Source of the DNA: Pseudomonas fluorescens
Lineage (GTDB): Bacteria; Pseudomonadota; Gammaproteobacteria; Pseudomonadales; Pseudomonadaceae
Direction of reading: 5' to 3'
Length of the DNA: 64,000 bases
NCBI RefSeq assembly: GCF_001902145.1
Contig: NZ_MRST01000027.1
Coordinates: 788,519 to 852,518, forward strand
This document shows positions 17,145 through 25,610 of the stretch, one piece after another. The notes under the pieces were generated by a model. It ran no database searches. It had not been told where the DNA came from and saw only the letters and a program-made list of their open reading frames with translations. Within the stretch, counting starts at the first letter, position 1; every line of letters starts with the position of its first letter. The position numbers were made by a program, and so were the translations under genes.

Positions 17145-18349
17145 GCCGCCTCCATCTGCGCCTGAATACGTGCCACCGGCCGCTCACGCACCGGCCAATT
17201 CAGCGCGGCGGCGAGCAGGCTGAGTAAAATTGCCACCTGCCAGATCAAATCGTAGCTGCCGGTTCGATCATAGACCACCCCGCCCAGCCACCCGCCGAGG
17301 AACGAGCCAAGCTGGTGGAACAGAAACACAATCCCGCCGAGCATCGAGAGGTTACGCACTCCAAACAGGGTCGCGACGGTGCCATTGGTCAGCGGCACCG
17401 TGGACAACCACAGGAATCCCATCGCCATGCCAAACAGATACGCCGTGACTTCGGTGACCGGCGCCCACAGGAACAACACAATCACTACCGCCCGCAACAG
17501 GTACAAGCCGGTGAGCAGACGCGGCTTGGACATGCGGCCACCGAGCCAACCCGCCGTGTAGGTGCCAAATACGTTGAACAGGCCAATCAAGGCCAGCACC
17601 GTGGTGCCCACCGTGGCTGGCAGGTGCTGGTCGACCAGGTACGCCGGCAAGTGCACACCGATAAACACCACTTGGAAACCGCACACAAAAAAGCCGAACG
17701 ACAGCAGCCAGAAGCCGGAGTGAGAACAGGCCTCTTTCAGCGCTTCGCCCAGGGTTTGCTGGCCCACCGTGACCGCCAGCGGCCGGTCCTTGAGCATGGC
17801 GACCAGCGGCAGGATCAACGCCACCATCAAGCCCAGCGCCAGCAACGCTGCCGACCAGCCGAGCCAACCAATCAAGCCGAGGGTGCCGGGCACCATGGCG
17901 AACTGGCCGAACGACCCTGCCGCACTGGCAATGCCCATGGCCATGCTGCGTTTTTCGGGCGCTACGGCGCGGCCGACCACGCCGAGGATCACCGAGAACG
18001 AGGTGCCGGACAGGCCAATGCCAATCAGCAAGCCTGCGCTCAACGACAGTGACCAGGCAGAGTCAGACATGCCCATCAGCACCAGGCCGACGGCGTACAA
18101 CACCCCGCCGACAAACACCGCCTTGGTCGCGCCGAAACGGTCGGCCAAGGCCCCGGTAAACGGCTGCGCCAAGCCCCAGATCAGATTCTGCAAGGCGATG
18201 GCAAAGGCAAAGGTTTCACGCCCCCAACCGAATTCGCTGCTCATCGGCGCCAGGAACAGGCCAAAGCCATGCCGTACGCCCAAGGACAACGCCAGGATCA
18301 GCGCACTCCCTAAAAGGACCCAACCACTGGTGCGCCACATCGAGGTCAT
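17141..18349 (-). CDS. MFS transporter (402 aa)
   Basis: Twelve predicted helices with the MFS loop 2-3 signature GALADRFGATKAV (about 65-77) and a second-half counterpart. General pattern (LGVRHGFGLFLAPMSSEFGWGRETFAFA) resembles the OFA/monocarboxylate-like MFS branch. An operator-like palindrome lies just upstream and is echoed in front of the neighbouring marR gene, so a MarR-controlled efflux or uptake system is likely. Substrate unknown. Confidence 0.88.
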   Translation of the reverse strand: MTSMWRTSGWVLLGSALILALSLGVRHGFGLFLAPMSSEFGWGRETFAFAIALQNLIWGLAQPFTGALADRFGATKAVFVGGVLYAVGLVLMGMSDSAWSLSLSAGLLIGIGLSGTSFSVILGVVGRAVAPEKRSMAMGIASAAGSFGQFAMVPGTLGLIGWLGWSAALLALGLMVALILPLVAMLKDRPLAVTVGQQTLGEALKEACSHSGFWLLSFGFFVCGFQVVFIGVHLPAYLVDQHLPATVGTTVLALIGLFNVFGTYTAGWLGGRMSKPRLLTGLYLLRAVVIVLFLWAPVTEVTAYLFGMAMGFLWLSTVPLTNGTVATLFGVRNLSMLGGIVFLFHQLGSFLGGWLGGVVYDRTGSYDLIWQVAILLSLLAAALNWPVRERPVARIQAQMEAA

Positions 18350-18365
18350 TTCTTATTCTCCGTTC

Positions 18366-18381
18366 GCGGGTATATACCCGC
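18366..18381. promoter_or_regulatory. MarR operator in the MFS transporter promoter
   Basis: GCGGGTATATACCCGC is a perfect 16-base palindrome 17 bases upstream of the MFS start. A close variant precedes the marR gene, which supports it as the binding site of that regulator. Confidence 0.7.
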
Positions 18382-18403
18382 TTGTAGTCGAACAAACCGC
18401 CGT

Positions 18404-18808
18404 TCAGGCGAGTTCATCCAGCAAGGCCAACAACATTTCGCGCTTTTCGGCGCCGAGCTTATCAATCAATTTCTGTTGCGCCGCTTCCCAGGCCGGTAAC
18501 GCGGCAGTCAGCCGCTCTTGCCCCGTGGCAGTCAACACTACCAGGCGATTGCGTAAATCGTCGCCCTCCACCAACTGCACCAGCCCCTCACCTTCCAGGA
18601 CGCGCAGGTTGCGCCCCAGGGTGCTGCGATCCAGGCCCATGGCGTCCGCCAGGCTGGAAATGCTCGGTTGATCGAGGCGCTGCAGGTTGCACAGCAAAGA
18701 ATACTGGGCAACGTTGATCCCGAAGCCGTCGAGAGCGCCGTCGTAGTGCCTGCTGACGCCACGAGCGGCACGTCGCAGGTTGGTGCATAAACATTGGGAG
18801 GCAAGCAT
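18404..18808 (-). CDS. MarR-family transcriptional regulator (134 aa)
   Basis: Winged-helix core: SISSLADAMGLDRSTLGRNL (about 49-68) as helix-turn-helix, then the wing GDDLRNRLVVLTATGQERL (about 81-99). Cysteines near the N-terminus (SQCLCTNLRRAARGVSRHYD) resemble the OhrR/DUF24-like redox-responsive MarR proteins, although only the two CxC residues hint at this. It lies 54 bases upstream of the MFS gene on the same strand, with a palindromic operator in between and a second one in front of itself. Confidence 0.88.
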   Translation of the reverse strand: MLASQCLCTNLRRAARGVSRHYDGALDGFGINVAQYSLLCNLQRLDQPSISSLADAMGLDRSTLGRNLRVLEGEGLVQLVEGDDLRNRLVVLTATGQERLTAALPAWEAAQQKLIDKLGAEKREMLLALLDELA

Positions 18809-18812
18809 AGAG

Positions 18813-18827
18813 CGTGTATATACCCGG
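18813..18827. promoter_or_regulatory. Second MarR operator, upstream of marR
   Basis: CGTGTATATACCCGG differs from the perfect palindrome at 18367-18380 at one inner position and lies 5 bases from the marR start, consistent with autorepression. Confidence 0.65.
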
Positions 18828-18850
18828 AGTTAACCAATTGCAAGAAAGGG

Positions 18851-19579
18851 TTACAGCGCCAGCCCGACCAGCACCGCGACTTCAAGCAGCTCCAGCAGTG
18901 CGCCAGCAGTGTCGCCCGTGGTGCCGCCCAGACGCTTGACCATCAACTGGCGCAGCCATACGAAACACAGGGCGGCCAGCAACACCGCGATGCCGCCGCT
19001 GAAACCGCCGATCAGAATGCAGGCCAACCCGCTGAGGATCAGCACCTGTTGGCCGACAATTCGCGGCAGATGGTCTGACAGTGCCTGGCCCAATCCGCCC
19101 GCCCGCACATAGCGCGTGGTGAGAAACAGCGCCAGCATCGAAGCGCGTCCGATCAGGGGCGCCAGGATCAAGGCGGCGCCATTGTGTTGCTCGATCAACG
19201 CCACCAAGGCACTGAACTTGAGCAGCAGCACCAGCCCCAGGGTGACCACCGCAATGGGGCCGCTGCGCGGGTCTTTCATGATGCTGAGGGTGCGCTCGCG
19301 ATCGCCAAAACCGCCCAGCCAGGCATCGGCGCTGTCGGCCAGGCCGTCCAGGTGCAGGCCACCGCTGAGCAACACCCAGGCCGTGAGCAGCAATGCGGCG
19401 TGCAACAGCAACGGGGCACCCTGCAACACCTGGTTGAGGCCCCATAACAGCACGCCGAACAGCAACCCTACCAACGGATAAAACAGCAACGAACGGCCCA
19501 GCTCTTGAGGCTGCGGCATGCCCGGCAAGCGAATGGGCAGGCTGCTGAGAAATTGCAGGGCGATCCAGAACGGCAGCAT
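18851..19579 (-). CDS. cobS: Adenosylcobinamide-GDP ribazoletransferase (cobalamin synthase)
   Basis: A 242-aa polytopic membrane protein with the CobS/CobV signature GGLHLDGLADSADAWLGG (about 72-89) and DRERTLSIMKDPRSGPIAV. It joins adenosylcobinamide-GDP to alpha-ribazole (phosphate) in the last membrane-bound step of adenosylcobalamin synthesis. Last gene of the cob operon, two bases after cobC stop, so translation is probably coupled. Confidence 0.95.
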   Translation of the reverse strand: MLPFWIALQFLSSLPIRLPGMPQPQELGRSLLFYPLVGLLFGVLLWGLNQVLQGAPLLLHAALLLTAWVLLSGGLHLDGLADSADAWLGGFGDRERTLSIMKDPRSGPIAVVTLGLVLLLKFSALVALIEQHNGAALILAPLIGRASMLALFLTTRYVRAGGLGQALSDHLPRIVGQQVLILSGLACILIGGFSGGIAVLLAALCFVWLRQLMVKRLGGTTGDTAGALLELLEVAVLVGLAL

Positions 19580-19581
19580 CG

Positions 19582-20157
19582 TCAGCGTCCTTCCTTCAAC
19601 ACGCCATCGGCTTCAACCTGCAGGCCGAACAAGGCGCCGTGACCCACTTCGACATTCAGCAGTTGCTCACGAGGCAACCTTCGCGCCTGAGCCAGCAGCA
19701 GGCGCATCACACCGCCATGACTGATCAACAGCACCCGCTGACCCGCATAGGCCTGATGCAGCCGGGCGACAGCGCCAAGCACGCGCTCGGAAAACTGGAT
19801 GACAGGCTCACCCTCCGGTGGCGTGAAGCCATAGGGGTTGGCCCAGAACAAGCCCAGCCCTTCGGCATCCGTGTTCATCAACGCGGCTGCGCTCTGCCCT
19901 TCCCAGGTGCCGAAGTGAAGCTCCTGCAAGTCAGGCTCCAGACTCACCGGCAAAGCAAGTTGCGTCCCCAGCTCCTGGGCGAACAGAGCGCAGCGTTGCA
20001 GCGGCGAGCTGATCAGCCGATCCCACGGCCCTTGCCCCACCACTGCGTCGCGCATCTGCTGCCAGCCGTTGGCTGTCAGCGCATCGTCCAGGCTGCCACG
20101 CAGGCCGCCGCCCAGTTCGGTTTCACCGTGGCGCAGCAGGTCCAGGCGCAAGGTCAT
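19582..20157 (-). CDS. cobC: Alpha-ribazole phosphatase / histidine phosphatase (CobC)
   Basis: A 191-aa phosphoglycerate-mutase-like protein with catalytic LLRHGETELG (His about residue 9) and the second His in LLISHGGVMRLLL. The start at 20157 overlaps the cobT stop as ATGA; the much longer upstream reading is only the other frame of cobT. It removes phosphate from alpha-ribazole phosphate or cobalamin phosphate in nucleotide-loop assembly. Confidence 0.9.
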   Translation of the reverse strand: MTLRLDLLRHGETELGGGLRGSLDDALTANGWQQMRDAVVGQGPWDRLISSPLQRCALFAQELGTQLALPVSLEPDLQELHFGTWEGQSAAALMNTDAEGLGLFWANPYGFTPPEGEPVIQFSERVLGAVARLHQAYAGQRVLLISHGGVMRLLLAQARRLPREQLLNVEVGHGALFGLQVEADGVLKEGR

Positions 20158-21209
20158 GCGGGGCGGTCCGCCACAGCGGCTTCGGCGAAGGTCGCCATCT
20201 GCCCGTGCAGCGCACACGCCAGGCGCAACAAGGGCACCGCCAACGCCGCGCCGCTGCCTTCGCCCAGGCGCAGGCCCAGTTCCAGCAACGGTTGCGCATC
20301 GAGGCTGTGCAGCACATGGCGATGGCCCGGCTCGGCCCCCCGATGGCCGAACACCAGCCATTGGCGGCACGCCGGGTTCAAGCGCACCGCCACCAGCGCG
20401 GCCACGCTGCAGATGAACCCATCCACCAGCACCACGATGCCTTCCTGGGCGCAGGCCAGGTAGGCGCCAACCAAGGCAGCAATTTCAAAACCGCCGAGAT
20501 TGAACAGGGTTTGCAACGCATCGCCGCGCTGACCGGCGTGCAACGCCAAGGCGCGCTCGATGACCGCGACCTTATGGCTGACCCCTGCGGCGTTCAAACC
20601 GGTACCAGGGCCTGTCAGGTCAGTGACCTGGCAATCCAGCAATGCGCAGGCCAAGGCACTGGCCGCGGTGGTGTTGCCGATGCCCATCTCGCCGCCGATA
20701 AACAGCTGCGCGCCGCCTTCCAGGGCGCGGTGTGCGCTGTCTCGCCCGGCTTGCAGGGCCAGTTGCCCCTGGGACTGGGTCATCGCCGGGCCATGGACAA
20801 AGTTAGCCGTGCCCGCGCCGATATTCAGGTGACGAACGCCGGGCAAATCCAGGGACGGCGTGACCGTGCCGAGGTCAACTACTTCCAATTGCGCTTCCAG
20901 CTGCCGCGCCAACACGCTGATTGCCGCACCACCGGTGACGAAGTTTTGCAGCATCTGCCCGGTCACCGCCTGGGGAAATGCCGACACGCCTTCAGCGACC
21001 ACGCCGTGATCGCCGGCAAAAATCGCGATCCACAGGTGATCCACCGACGGTTTGACCTGGCCCTGCAAACTCGCCAACTGCACCGCCAGGGCCTCCAACT
21101 GGCCGAGGGAGCCGGCGGGCTTGGTCAACTGCTGCTGGCGCGCCAGCGCCTGTTCGTGGGCCGTGGTATCCACCGCCTTGCAGGGGTTGAGCCACCAGGA
21201 ATCGGTCAT
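20154..21209 (-). CDS. cobT: Nicotinate-nucleotide--dimethylbenzimidazole phosphoribosyltransferase
   Basis: A 351-aa protein starting at 21209 in an ATGA overlap with cobU. Family features: TKPAGSLGQLE near residue 30, the FAGDHGVVAEGVSAFPQAVT block with a conserved GDHG, GEMGIGNTTAASA and the C-terminal catalytic Glu region (EGSGAALAVPLL). It makes alpha-ribazole phosphate from dimethylbenzimidazole, which BluB of the same operon provides. Confidence 0.96.
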   Translation of the reverse strand: MTDSWWLNPCKAVDTTAHEQALARQQQLTKPAGSLGQLEALAVQLASLQGQVKPSVDHLWIAIFAGDHGVVAEGVSAFPQAVTGQMLQNFVTGGAAISVLARQLEAQLEVVDLGTVTPSLDLPGVRHLNIGAGTANFVHGPAMTQSQGQLALQAGRDSAHRALEGGAQLFIGGEMGIGNTTAASALACALLDCQVTDLTGPGTGLNAAGVSHKVAVIERALALHAGQRGDALQTLFNLGGFEIAALVGAYLACAQEGIVVLVDGFICSVAALVAVRLNPACRQWLVFGHRGAEPGHRHVLHSLDAQPLLELGLRLGEGSGAALAVPLLRLACALHGQMATFAEAAVADRPA

Positions 21210-21727
21210 AACGCAGTACCTTTCAAAGTCAGGGGCAGGCCGGCAACCGTCAGCACAACGCGCTGACATCGCTCGGCCAAGGCTTGATGCAGCCAACCGG
21301 CTTCATCCACATAACGGCGAGTCAATTCGCCCAGCGGCACGACACCCAGGCCGGTCTCGTTGCTGACAAAAATGATTTCCCCCGGCAGCGAGGCCAGGGT
21401 TTGCAGCAGTTGATCACGCTCGCACGCAAGACGCGCCGAGTCTTCGAGCATCAGAAGATTGGTGAGCCATAAGGTCAGGCAATCCACCAGCAGGCAGCGA
21501 TCAGTGGCGGCGTTTTCGCGCAGCACACGCGCCAGCTCGATGGGCTCCTCAACCAGGCCCCAATGGTCGGGGCGACGCTGGCGGTGCAGCGCCACGCGCT
21601 CGTTCATCTCACCGTCGAGCGGCTGGCTGGTGGCGATATAAATGACGGCAAGCCCGCTCTCTGCGGCAAGCTTTTCGGCCAAGCGGCTCTTGCCCGAACG
21701 GGCGCCGCCGAGGATTAATTGATACAT
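21206..21727 (-). CDS. cobU: Adenosylcobinamide kinase / guanylyltransferase
   Basis: A 173-aa enzyme with P-loop GGARSGKSRLAE (about 7-18), the HRQRRPDHW block with the guanylylated His, and FVSNETGLGVVP. It phosphorylates adenosylcobinamide and attaches GMP. The start at 21727 is set by homology; the upstream in-frame residues MASKPAPT are a translated REP sequence and are not part of the gene. Upstream lies a 544-base repeat-filled gap that separates it from cobQ. Confidence 0.95.
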   Translation of the reverse strand: MYQLILGGARSGKSRLAEKLAAESGLAVIYIATSQPLDGEMNERVALHRQRRPDHWGLVEEPIELARVLRENAATDRCLLVDCLTLWLTNLLMLEDSARLACERDQLLQTLASLPGEIIFVSNETGLGVVPLGELTRRYVDEAGWLHQALAERCQRVVLTVAGLPLTLKGTAL

Positions 21728-21748
21728 GCAAAGGCCCCTGGCAAACGA

Positions 21749-21837
21749 TGTGGGAGCGGGTTTGCTCGCCAATAGGGTGCATCAGTGAATGCACCTATGG
21801 CTGACCCACCGCATTCGCGAGCAAGCCCGCTCCCACA
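21749..21837. repeat. REPIN, class A, upstream of cobU
   Basis: Inverted REP sequences: TGTGGGAGCGGG at 21749 and CCCGCTCCCACA ending at 21837, arms imperfect (one TTTGCTCGCC variation). A short inner inverted repeat GGTGCAT/ATGCACC sits in the spacer. Confidence 0.88.
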
Positions 21838-21882
21838 GTTAAGTTGTGGCGTGCCAGGTGGACACGAGGCGGTCGCCAGAGC

Positions 21883-22251
21883 GCTATCGCAGGCAAGCCA
21901 GCTCCCACAGGAAACCTGATCGGCTTTTGCGCAGGCTTTTGATTTTGATCTCAGGCGCCCCGTTAAACCACGCTGGCCGAACGCAGGCTTGAATCCGTGG
22001 GTAACCCGGCAGGACGCCGGGTTAGCCGCACTGGGCCAGGGATGGCCCATTGCGGCGGCCCACGGATTCAAGCCGGAGAGAGGGCACACCGAGCCTAGGC
22101 GAGGTGCCGAGTGGTGGGGCGAGGACCTTTTGGTTACTTTTGGGTCCTTCCAAAAGTGACCCGCTGTAAGAGCGGAACCATAAGTGGTCGTTGCCGCAGC
22201 AATGGATATGTACACCGATCCACCGCTATCGCCGGCAAGCCAGCTCCCACA
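21883..22251. repeat. Composite structured repeat flanked by directly repeated class C REP sequences
   Basis: Class C REP copies (GCTATCGC.GGCAAGCCAGC, then TCCCACA) lie in the same orientation at 21883-21909 and 22225-22251. Between them: a 16-base perfect inverted repeat at 21986-22001 and 22059-22074 enclosing two hairpins (TAACCCGGC...GCCGGGTTA, 22002-22024; a 14-pair stem with one mismatch at about 22025-22058), which would fold into a three-way junction; then stems GGCAC/GTGCC (near 22083-22108), a 12-pair stem 22132-22143/22150-22161, and CCGCT/AGCGG (22161-22175). I recognise it as a repeat seen between genes in many Pseudomonas, not as a named RNA. No credible protein is encoded. Confidence 0.75.
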
Positions 22252-22271
22252 ACTGGATCGCGTGAACACCG

Positions 22272-23723
22272 TCAGATCCCACATAGCTTGCGCAACAAAT
22301 CGGTGTCCAAGTGGTGCTCCACCAAGTCCGCCAACCGCTCGATATCGCGCTCGCGCAAGCCGTGATAATCCACCTCTTGCACATCCTGCAACCCGGCCCA
22401 ACGCAGCAACGCGCTGCACGCAGCCGGGGTCTCGAACAGGCCGTGCAGGTAGGTGCCTAGAATTTGCCCATCGGGGCTCTGCGCGCCATCGCTGCGGCCA
22501 TCGTCCAGCAGTACCGCAGCGCTTGCCAAGGCAGCGCCGCAGGTCACCCCCGCATGGATTTCATAGCCGCTGACGTCGGCATCTTCCAATACCAGACGCC
22601 CACGCACATTGCGCAGTTGTTTCTCTTGCTCCAGGGTGGTGCTGAACGCCAGCAACCCAAGGCCGGCACTGGAGCCCGCAAGCCCCTCCAGGCCCAATGG
22701 GTCATGGACTTGCTCGCCGAGCATCTGCAAGCCGCCGCAGATCCCCAGCACCTTGCCGCCATAACGCAGATGCCGCACCACGGCGGTGTCCCAGCCGTTG
22801 GCACGCAGATAGGCCAGGTCACTGCGCACGCTTTTCGAGCCCGGCAGAATGATCAGGTCAGCGGCAGGTATCGCCTGGCCCGGCCCGACGAACTGCAAGT
22901 CCACCTGGAGATGCAAGCGCAGCGGGTCGAAGTCGGTATGGTTGCTGATGCGCGGCAGCACCGGCACCACCACCTTGAGCACCTGGGCGGCCTTGTTGAT
23001 CTGGCGCTGGTCGATGCCGTCTTCCGCCTCCAGGTGCAGGTCCATCACGTAGGGCAGCACGCCGACTACCGGTTTGCCGGTGCGCGCCTCGAGCCAGTCC
23101 AGGCCTGGTTGCAGCAACGCGATATCGCCGCGAAAACGGTTGATGATGAAGCCCTTGACCCGCGCCTGCTCACTGGGCGACAGCAGCTCCAGGGTGCCGA
23201 CCAGATGGGCAAACACGCCGCCGCGATTGATGTCCGCGATCAACAGCACCGGGCAGTCCACCGCTTCGGCGAAGCCCATGTTGGCAATGTCATTGGCGCG
23301 CAGGTTGATCTCGGCCGGTGAGCCCGCGCCTTCGACCATCACTACCGGGTAGGCCTGGCTCAAACGCGCGTGGGAGGCCAGCACCGCTTGCATCGCAATG
23401 GCTTTGTAGTCGTGATAGGCCACGGCATTCATGCTGGTGACCGCACGGCCATGGATGATCACTTGGGAGCCGGTGTCGCTGTTGGGCTTGAGCAATACCG
23501 GGTTCATGTCGGTGTGGGGTGCCAGGTTGGCTGCCTGGGCCTGCACCGCCTGGGCACGGCCGATCTCGCCGCCTTCGGCGGTCACCGCGCTGTTGAGCGC
23601 CATGTTCTGTGGCTTGAATGGCGCCACCGCGACGCCCTGGCGTACCAGCCAGCGACACAGCGCAGTCACCAGGGTACTTTTACCGGCGTCGGACGTGGTG
23701 CCCTGCACCATCAACGTGGTCAT
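22272..23723 (-). CDS. cobQ: Cobyric acid synthase (glutamine-hydrolysing)
   Basis: A 483-aa protein: N-terminal ATP-binding domain starting MVQGTTSDAGKSTLV (P-loop variant) and FKPQNMALNS, and a C-terminal class I amidotransferase domain with nucleophile Cys in ILGICGGLQMLG and the His in GTYLHGLFE. It amidates side chains b, d, e and g of adenosylcobyrinic a,c-diamide. The start overlaps the cobD stop by ATGA. It is the last gene before the repeat-filled gap. Confidence 0.97.
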   Translation of the reverse strand: MTTLMVQGTTSDAGKSTLVTALCRWLVRQGVAVAPFKPQNMALNSAVTAEGGEIGRAQAVQAQAANLAPHTDMNPVLLKPNSDTGSQVIIHGRAVTSMNAVAYHDYKAIAMQAVLASHARLSQAYPVVMVEGAGSPAEINLRANDIANMGFAEAVDCPVLLIADINRGGVFAHLVGTLELLSPSEQARVKGFIINRFRGDIALLQPGLDWLEARTGKPVVGVLPYVMDLHLEAEDGIDQRQINKAAQVLKVVVPVLPRISNHTDFDPLRLHLQVDLQFVGPGQAIPAADLIILPGSKSVRSDLAYLRANGWDTAVVRHLRYGGKVLGICGGLQMLGEQVHDPLGLEGLAGSSAGLGLLAFSTTLEQEKQLRNVRGRLVLEDADVSGYEIHAGVTCGAALASAAVLLDDGRSDGAQSPDGQILGTYLHGLFETPAACSALLRWAGLQDVQEVDYHGLRERDIERLADLVEHHLDTDLLRKLCGI

Positions 23724-24709
23724 GTGGCTTCCTTGTAGGCGGCCAGGGCTTCGTCAAGGCGCAGCCAGTCGGCTTCGGTGTCGGGCAGGCCCAAGCGCAC
23801 GCTGCTGTTGTGCACAAACAGGCGCAGCAGGATGCCGCGCTGGGCCATGAACTCGTACAGCCGTTCAGCGTGGGGGGTAATCAACCACTGGAACAATGCG
23901 CAGCCACCGTGGGGTTGAAGGCCGCGGCGCTCAAGCAACTCGCAAAGACGCTCGCCGGCCTGGATGCAACGATTGCGCTGGCGGGCATGCCCGGCGGTAT
24001 CGCGCAGGCACACTTGACCCAGCACCCGCGTCGGCCCGCTGACGGCCCAGGGTCCGACCTGTTCGGCCAACAGCTTGAGCAACTTGCGCTCGGCCAGCAC
24101 AAAGCCCAGGCGCACGCCGGCCAGGCCGAAGAACTTGCCGAATGAGCGCAGCACGATCAAGCCGACCTGATGGGCATGGCTGGCCAGGCTCAAGTCCGGG
24201 GTCACGTCAATGAATGCCTCGTCCACCACCAGCCAGCCGCCGCGTTGGGCCAGCCGCGCATGCCAGTCCAGCAGGCGTTGGGGGCTCAGGCTCAAGCCCG
24301 TGGGGTTGTTGGGGTTGACCACCACCAGCACGTCGAGGCTGTCGAGAAAGAAGTCGACTTCCTGCTCCTGCACTTCACGCACCACATAACCGGCGCGACG
24401 CCAGGCTTCGGCGTGCTCGGCATAACAGGGCGAAAGCACGCCGACCTTGCCGGAACGACGCAGGCGCGGCAGCAGTTGGATCGCCGCCTGGGAGCCCGGC
24501 ACCGGCAGCAATGGGGCGGCGCCGTAGTACTCGCTGGCAGCCTTCTCCAGACCGTCATCGGTTTCCGGCAAACGCGCCCAGGCACGCAAGGGAATCTCGG
24601 GAATCGGCCACGGCCAAGGCGCCAGGCCGCTGGACAGGTCGAGCCAATCCGCTTCGGCAATGCCGTACTCAATCGCGGCCTTACGCAGCCGACCACCATG
24701 TTCAAGCAT
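23720..24709 (-). CDS. cobD: Threonine-phosphate decarboxylase
   Basis: A 329-aa PLP aminotransferase-fold protein beginning MLEHGGRLRKAAIEYG, with VVNPNNPTGLSLS, the aspartate of VDEAFIDV, and the PLP lysine in RSFGKFFGLAGVRLG. It makes aminopropanol phosphate for the nucleotide loop. Called cobC in Pseudomonas nomenclature. The start at 24709 overlaps the cbiB stop by 8 bases. Confidence 0.93.
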   Translation of the reverse strand: MLEHGGRLRKAAIEYGIAEADWLDLSSGLAPWPWPIPEIPLRAWARLPETDDGLEKAASEYYGAAPLLPVPGSQAAIQLLPRLRRSGKVGVLSPCYAEHAEAWRRAGYVVREVQEQEVDFFLDSLDVLVVVNPNNPTGLSLSPQRLLDWHARLAQRGGWLVVDEAFIDVTPDLSLASHAHQVGLIVLRSFGKFFGLAGVRLGFVLAERKLLKLLAEQVGPWAVSGPTRVLGQVCLRDTAGHARQRNRCIQAGERLCELLERRGLQPHGGCALFQWLITPHAERLYEFMAQRGILLRLFVHNSSVRLGLPDTEADWLRLDEALAAYKEAT

Positions 24710-25610
24710 AGATTTGCGCCCCCACGCACAGAACCAGCAGCCACAGCCATACGCCGCGCTGCACCAGTTGCCAGCCGCGATCAATGGAATCGGCGTCGGC
24801 CGGCGGGCCTTCGCCCAATGGCGGGCGCTGATGCACCTCGCCGTGATAAATCGCCGCGCCGCCCAGCTCAACACCCAAGGCACCGGCCCCCGCCGCCATC
24901 ACCGGGCCGGCGTTGGGGCTGTCCCAGGTCGGGCCCTGGGTGCGCCAGCATTTGAGCGCCAGGCGGGTTTTACCCAATAGCGCGTAGGTTAAAGCCACTA
25001 AACGCGCAGGAATATAGTTGAGCACATCATCGATCCTGGCGGCTGCCCAGCCGAAGCGCTCAAAGCGCTCATTGCGATAGCCCCACATGGCATCCAGGGT
25101 GTTGCTCAGACGATAGAGCACCACGCCCGGCACACCGGCCACCACGAACCAGAACAACGCGGCGAATACCGCATCGCTGCCGTTCTCCAGCACCGATTCG
25201 GTGGCTGCGCGCGCGACTTCAGTGCGGTCCAGTTCGCTGGTCTGGCGGCTGACCAGGTAACTCACACGCGTGCGCGCTTCGTCCAGGTCGTCACTGCGCA
25301 GGGCCTGGGCCACTGGCATCACGTGCTCGCCCAGGCTGCGCATGCCCAAGGCGCAGTACAGCGCCAGGATCTCCAGCAGCCAGCCAATATAAGGCGCCCA
25401 CGACAACGCCGTGGCCAGCAGGGTCAGCGGCACCACCGCGATAAACCACGCGGTCACACCATGGCTGCGCCAGCCACGCCCGCCAGTATTGAAACGTTGC
25501 TCGATGCGCCCGGCGAAATTGCCGAACGCCACCAGCGGATGCCAGCGCCTGGGCTCACCCAGCAGCGCATCCAGCGCCACCGCAGCGACACACAGCAAGG
25601 CCACACTCAT
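24702..25610 (-). CDS. cbiB: Adenosylcobinamide-phosphate synthase (CbiB)
   Basis: A 302-aa polytopic membrane protein with family motifs DALLGEPRRWHPLVAFG (about 14-30), RSLGEHVMPVAQAL, the invariant VSYLVSRQT and ESVLENGSDAVFAALFW, and SPNAGPVMAAGAGALGV near the end. It joins aminopropanol phosphate to cobyric acid. The preferred start at 25610 forms an ATGA overlap with the bluB stop. Called cobD in Pseudomonas nomenclature. Confidence 0.95.
   Translation of the reverse strand: MSVALLCVAAVALDALLGEPRRWHPLVAFGNFAGRIEQRFNTGGRGWRSHGVTAWFIAVVPLTLLATALSWAPYIGWLLEILALYCALGMRSLGEHVMPVAQALRSDDLDEARTRVSYLVSRQTSELDRTEVARAATESVLENGSDAVFAALFWFVVAGVPGVVLYRLSNTLDAMWGYRNERFERFGWAAARIDDVLNYIPARLVALTYALLGKTRLALKCWRTQGPTWDSPNAGPVMAAGAGALGVELGGAAIYHGEVHQRPPLGEGPPADADSIDRGWQLVQRGVWLWLLVLCVGAQIYA

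Noticed and set aside
21728..22419. Open frames running through the repeats between cobU and cobQ
   Set aside because: They consist of translated REP and repeat DNA (MASKPAPT-type peptides); the repeat shows secondary structure but no codon-like pattern or ribosome sites.
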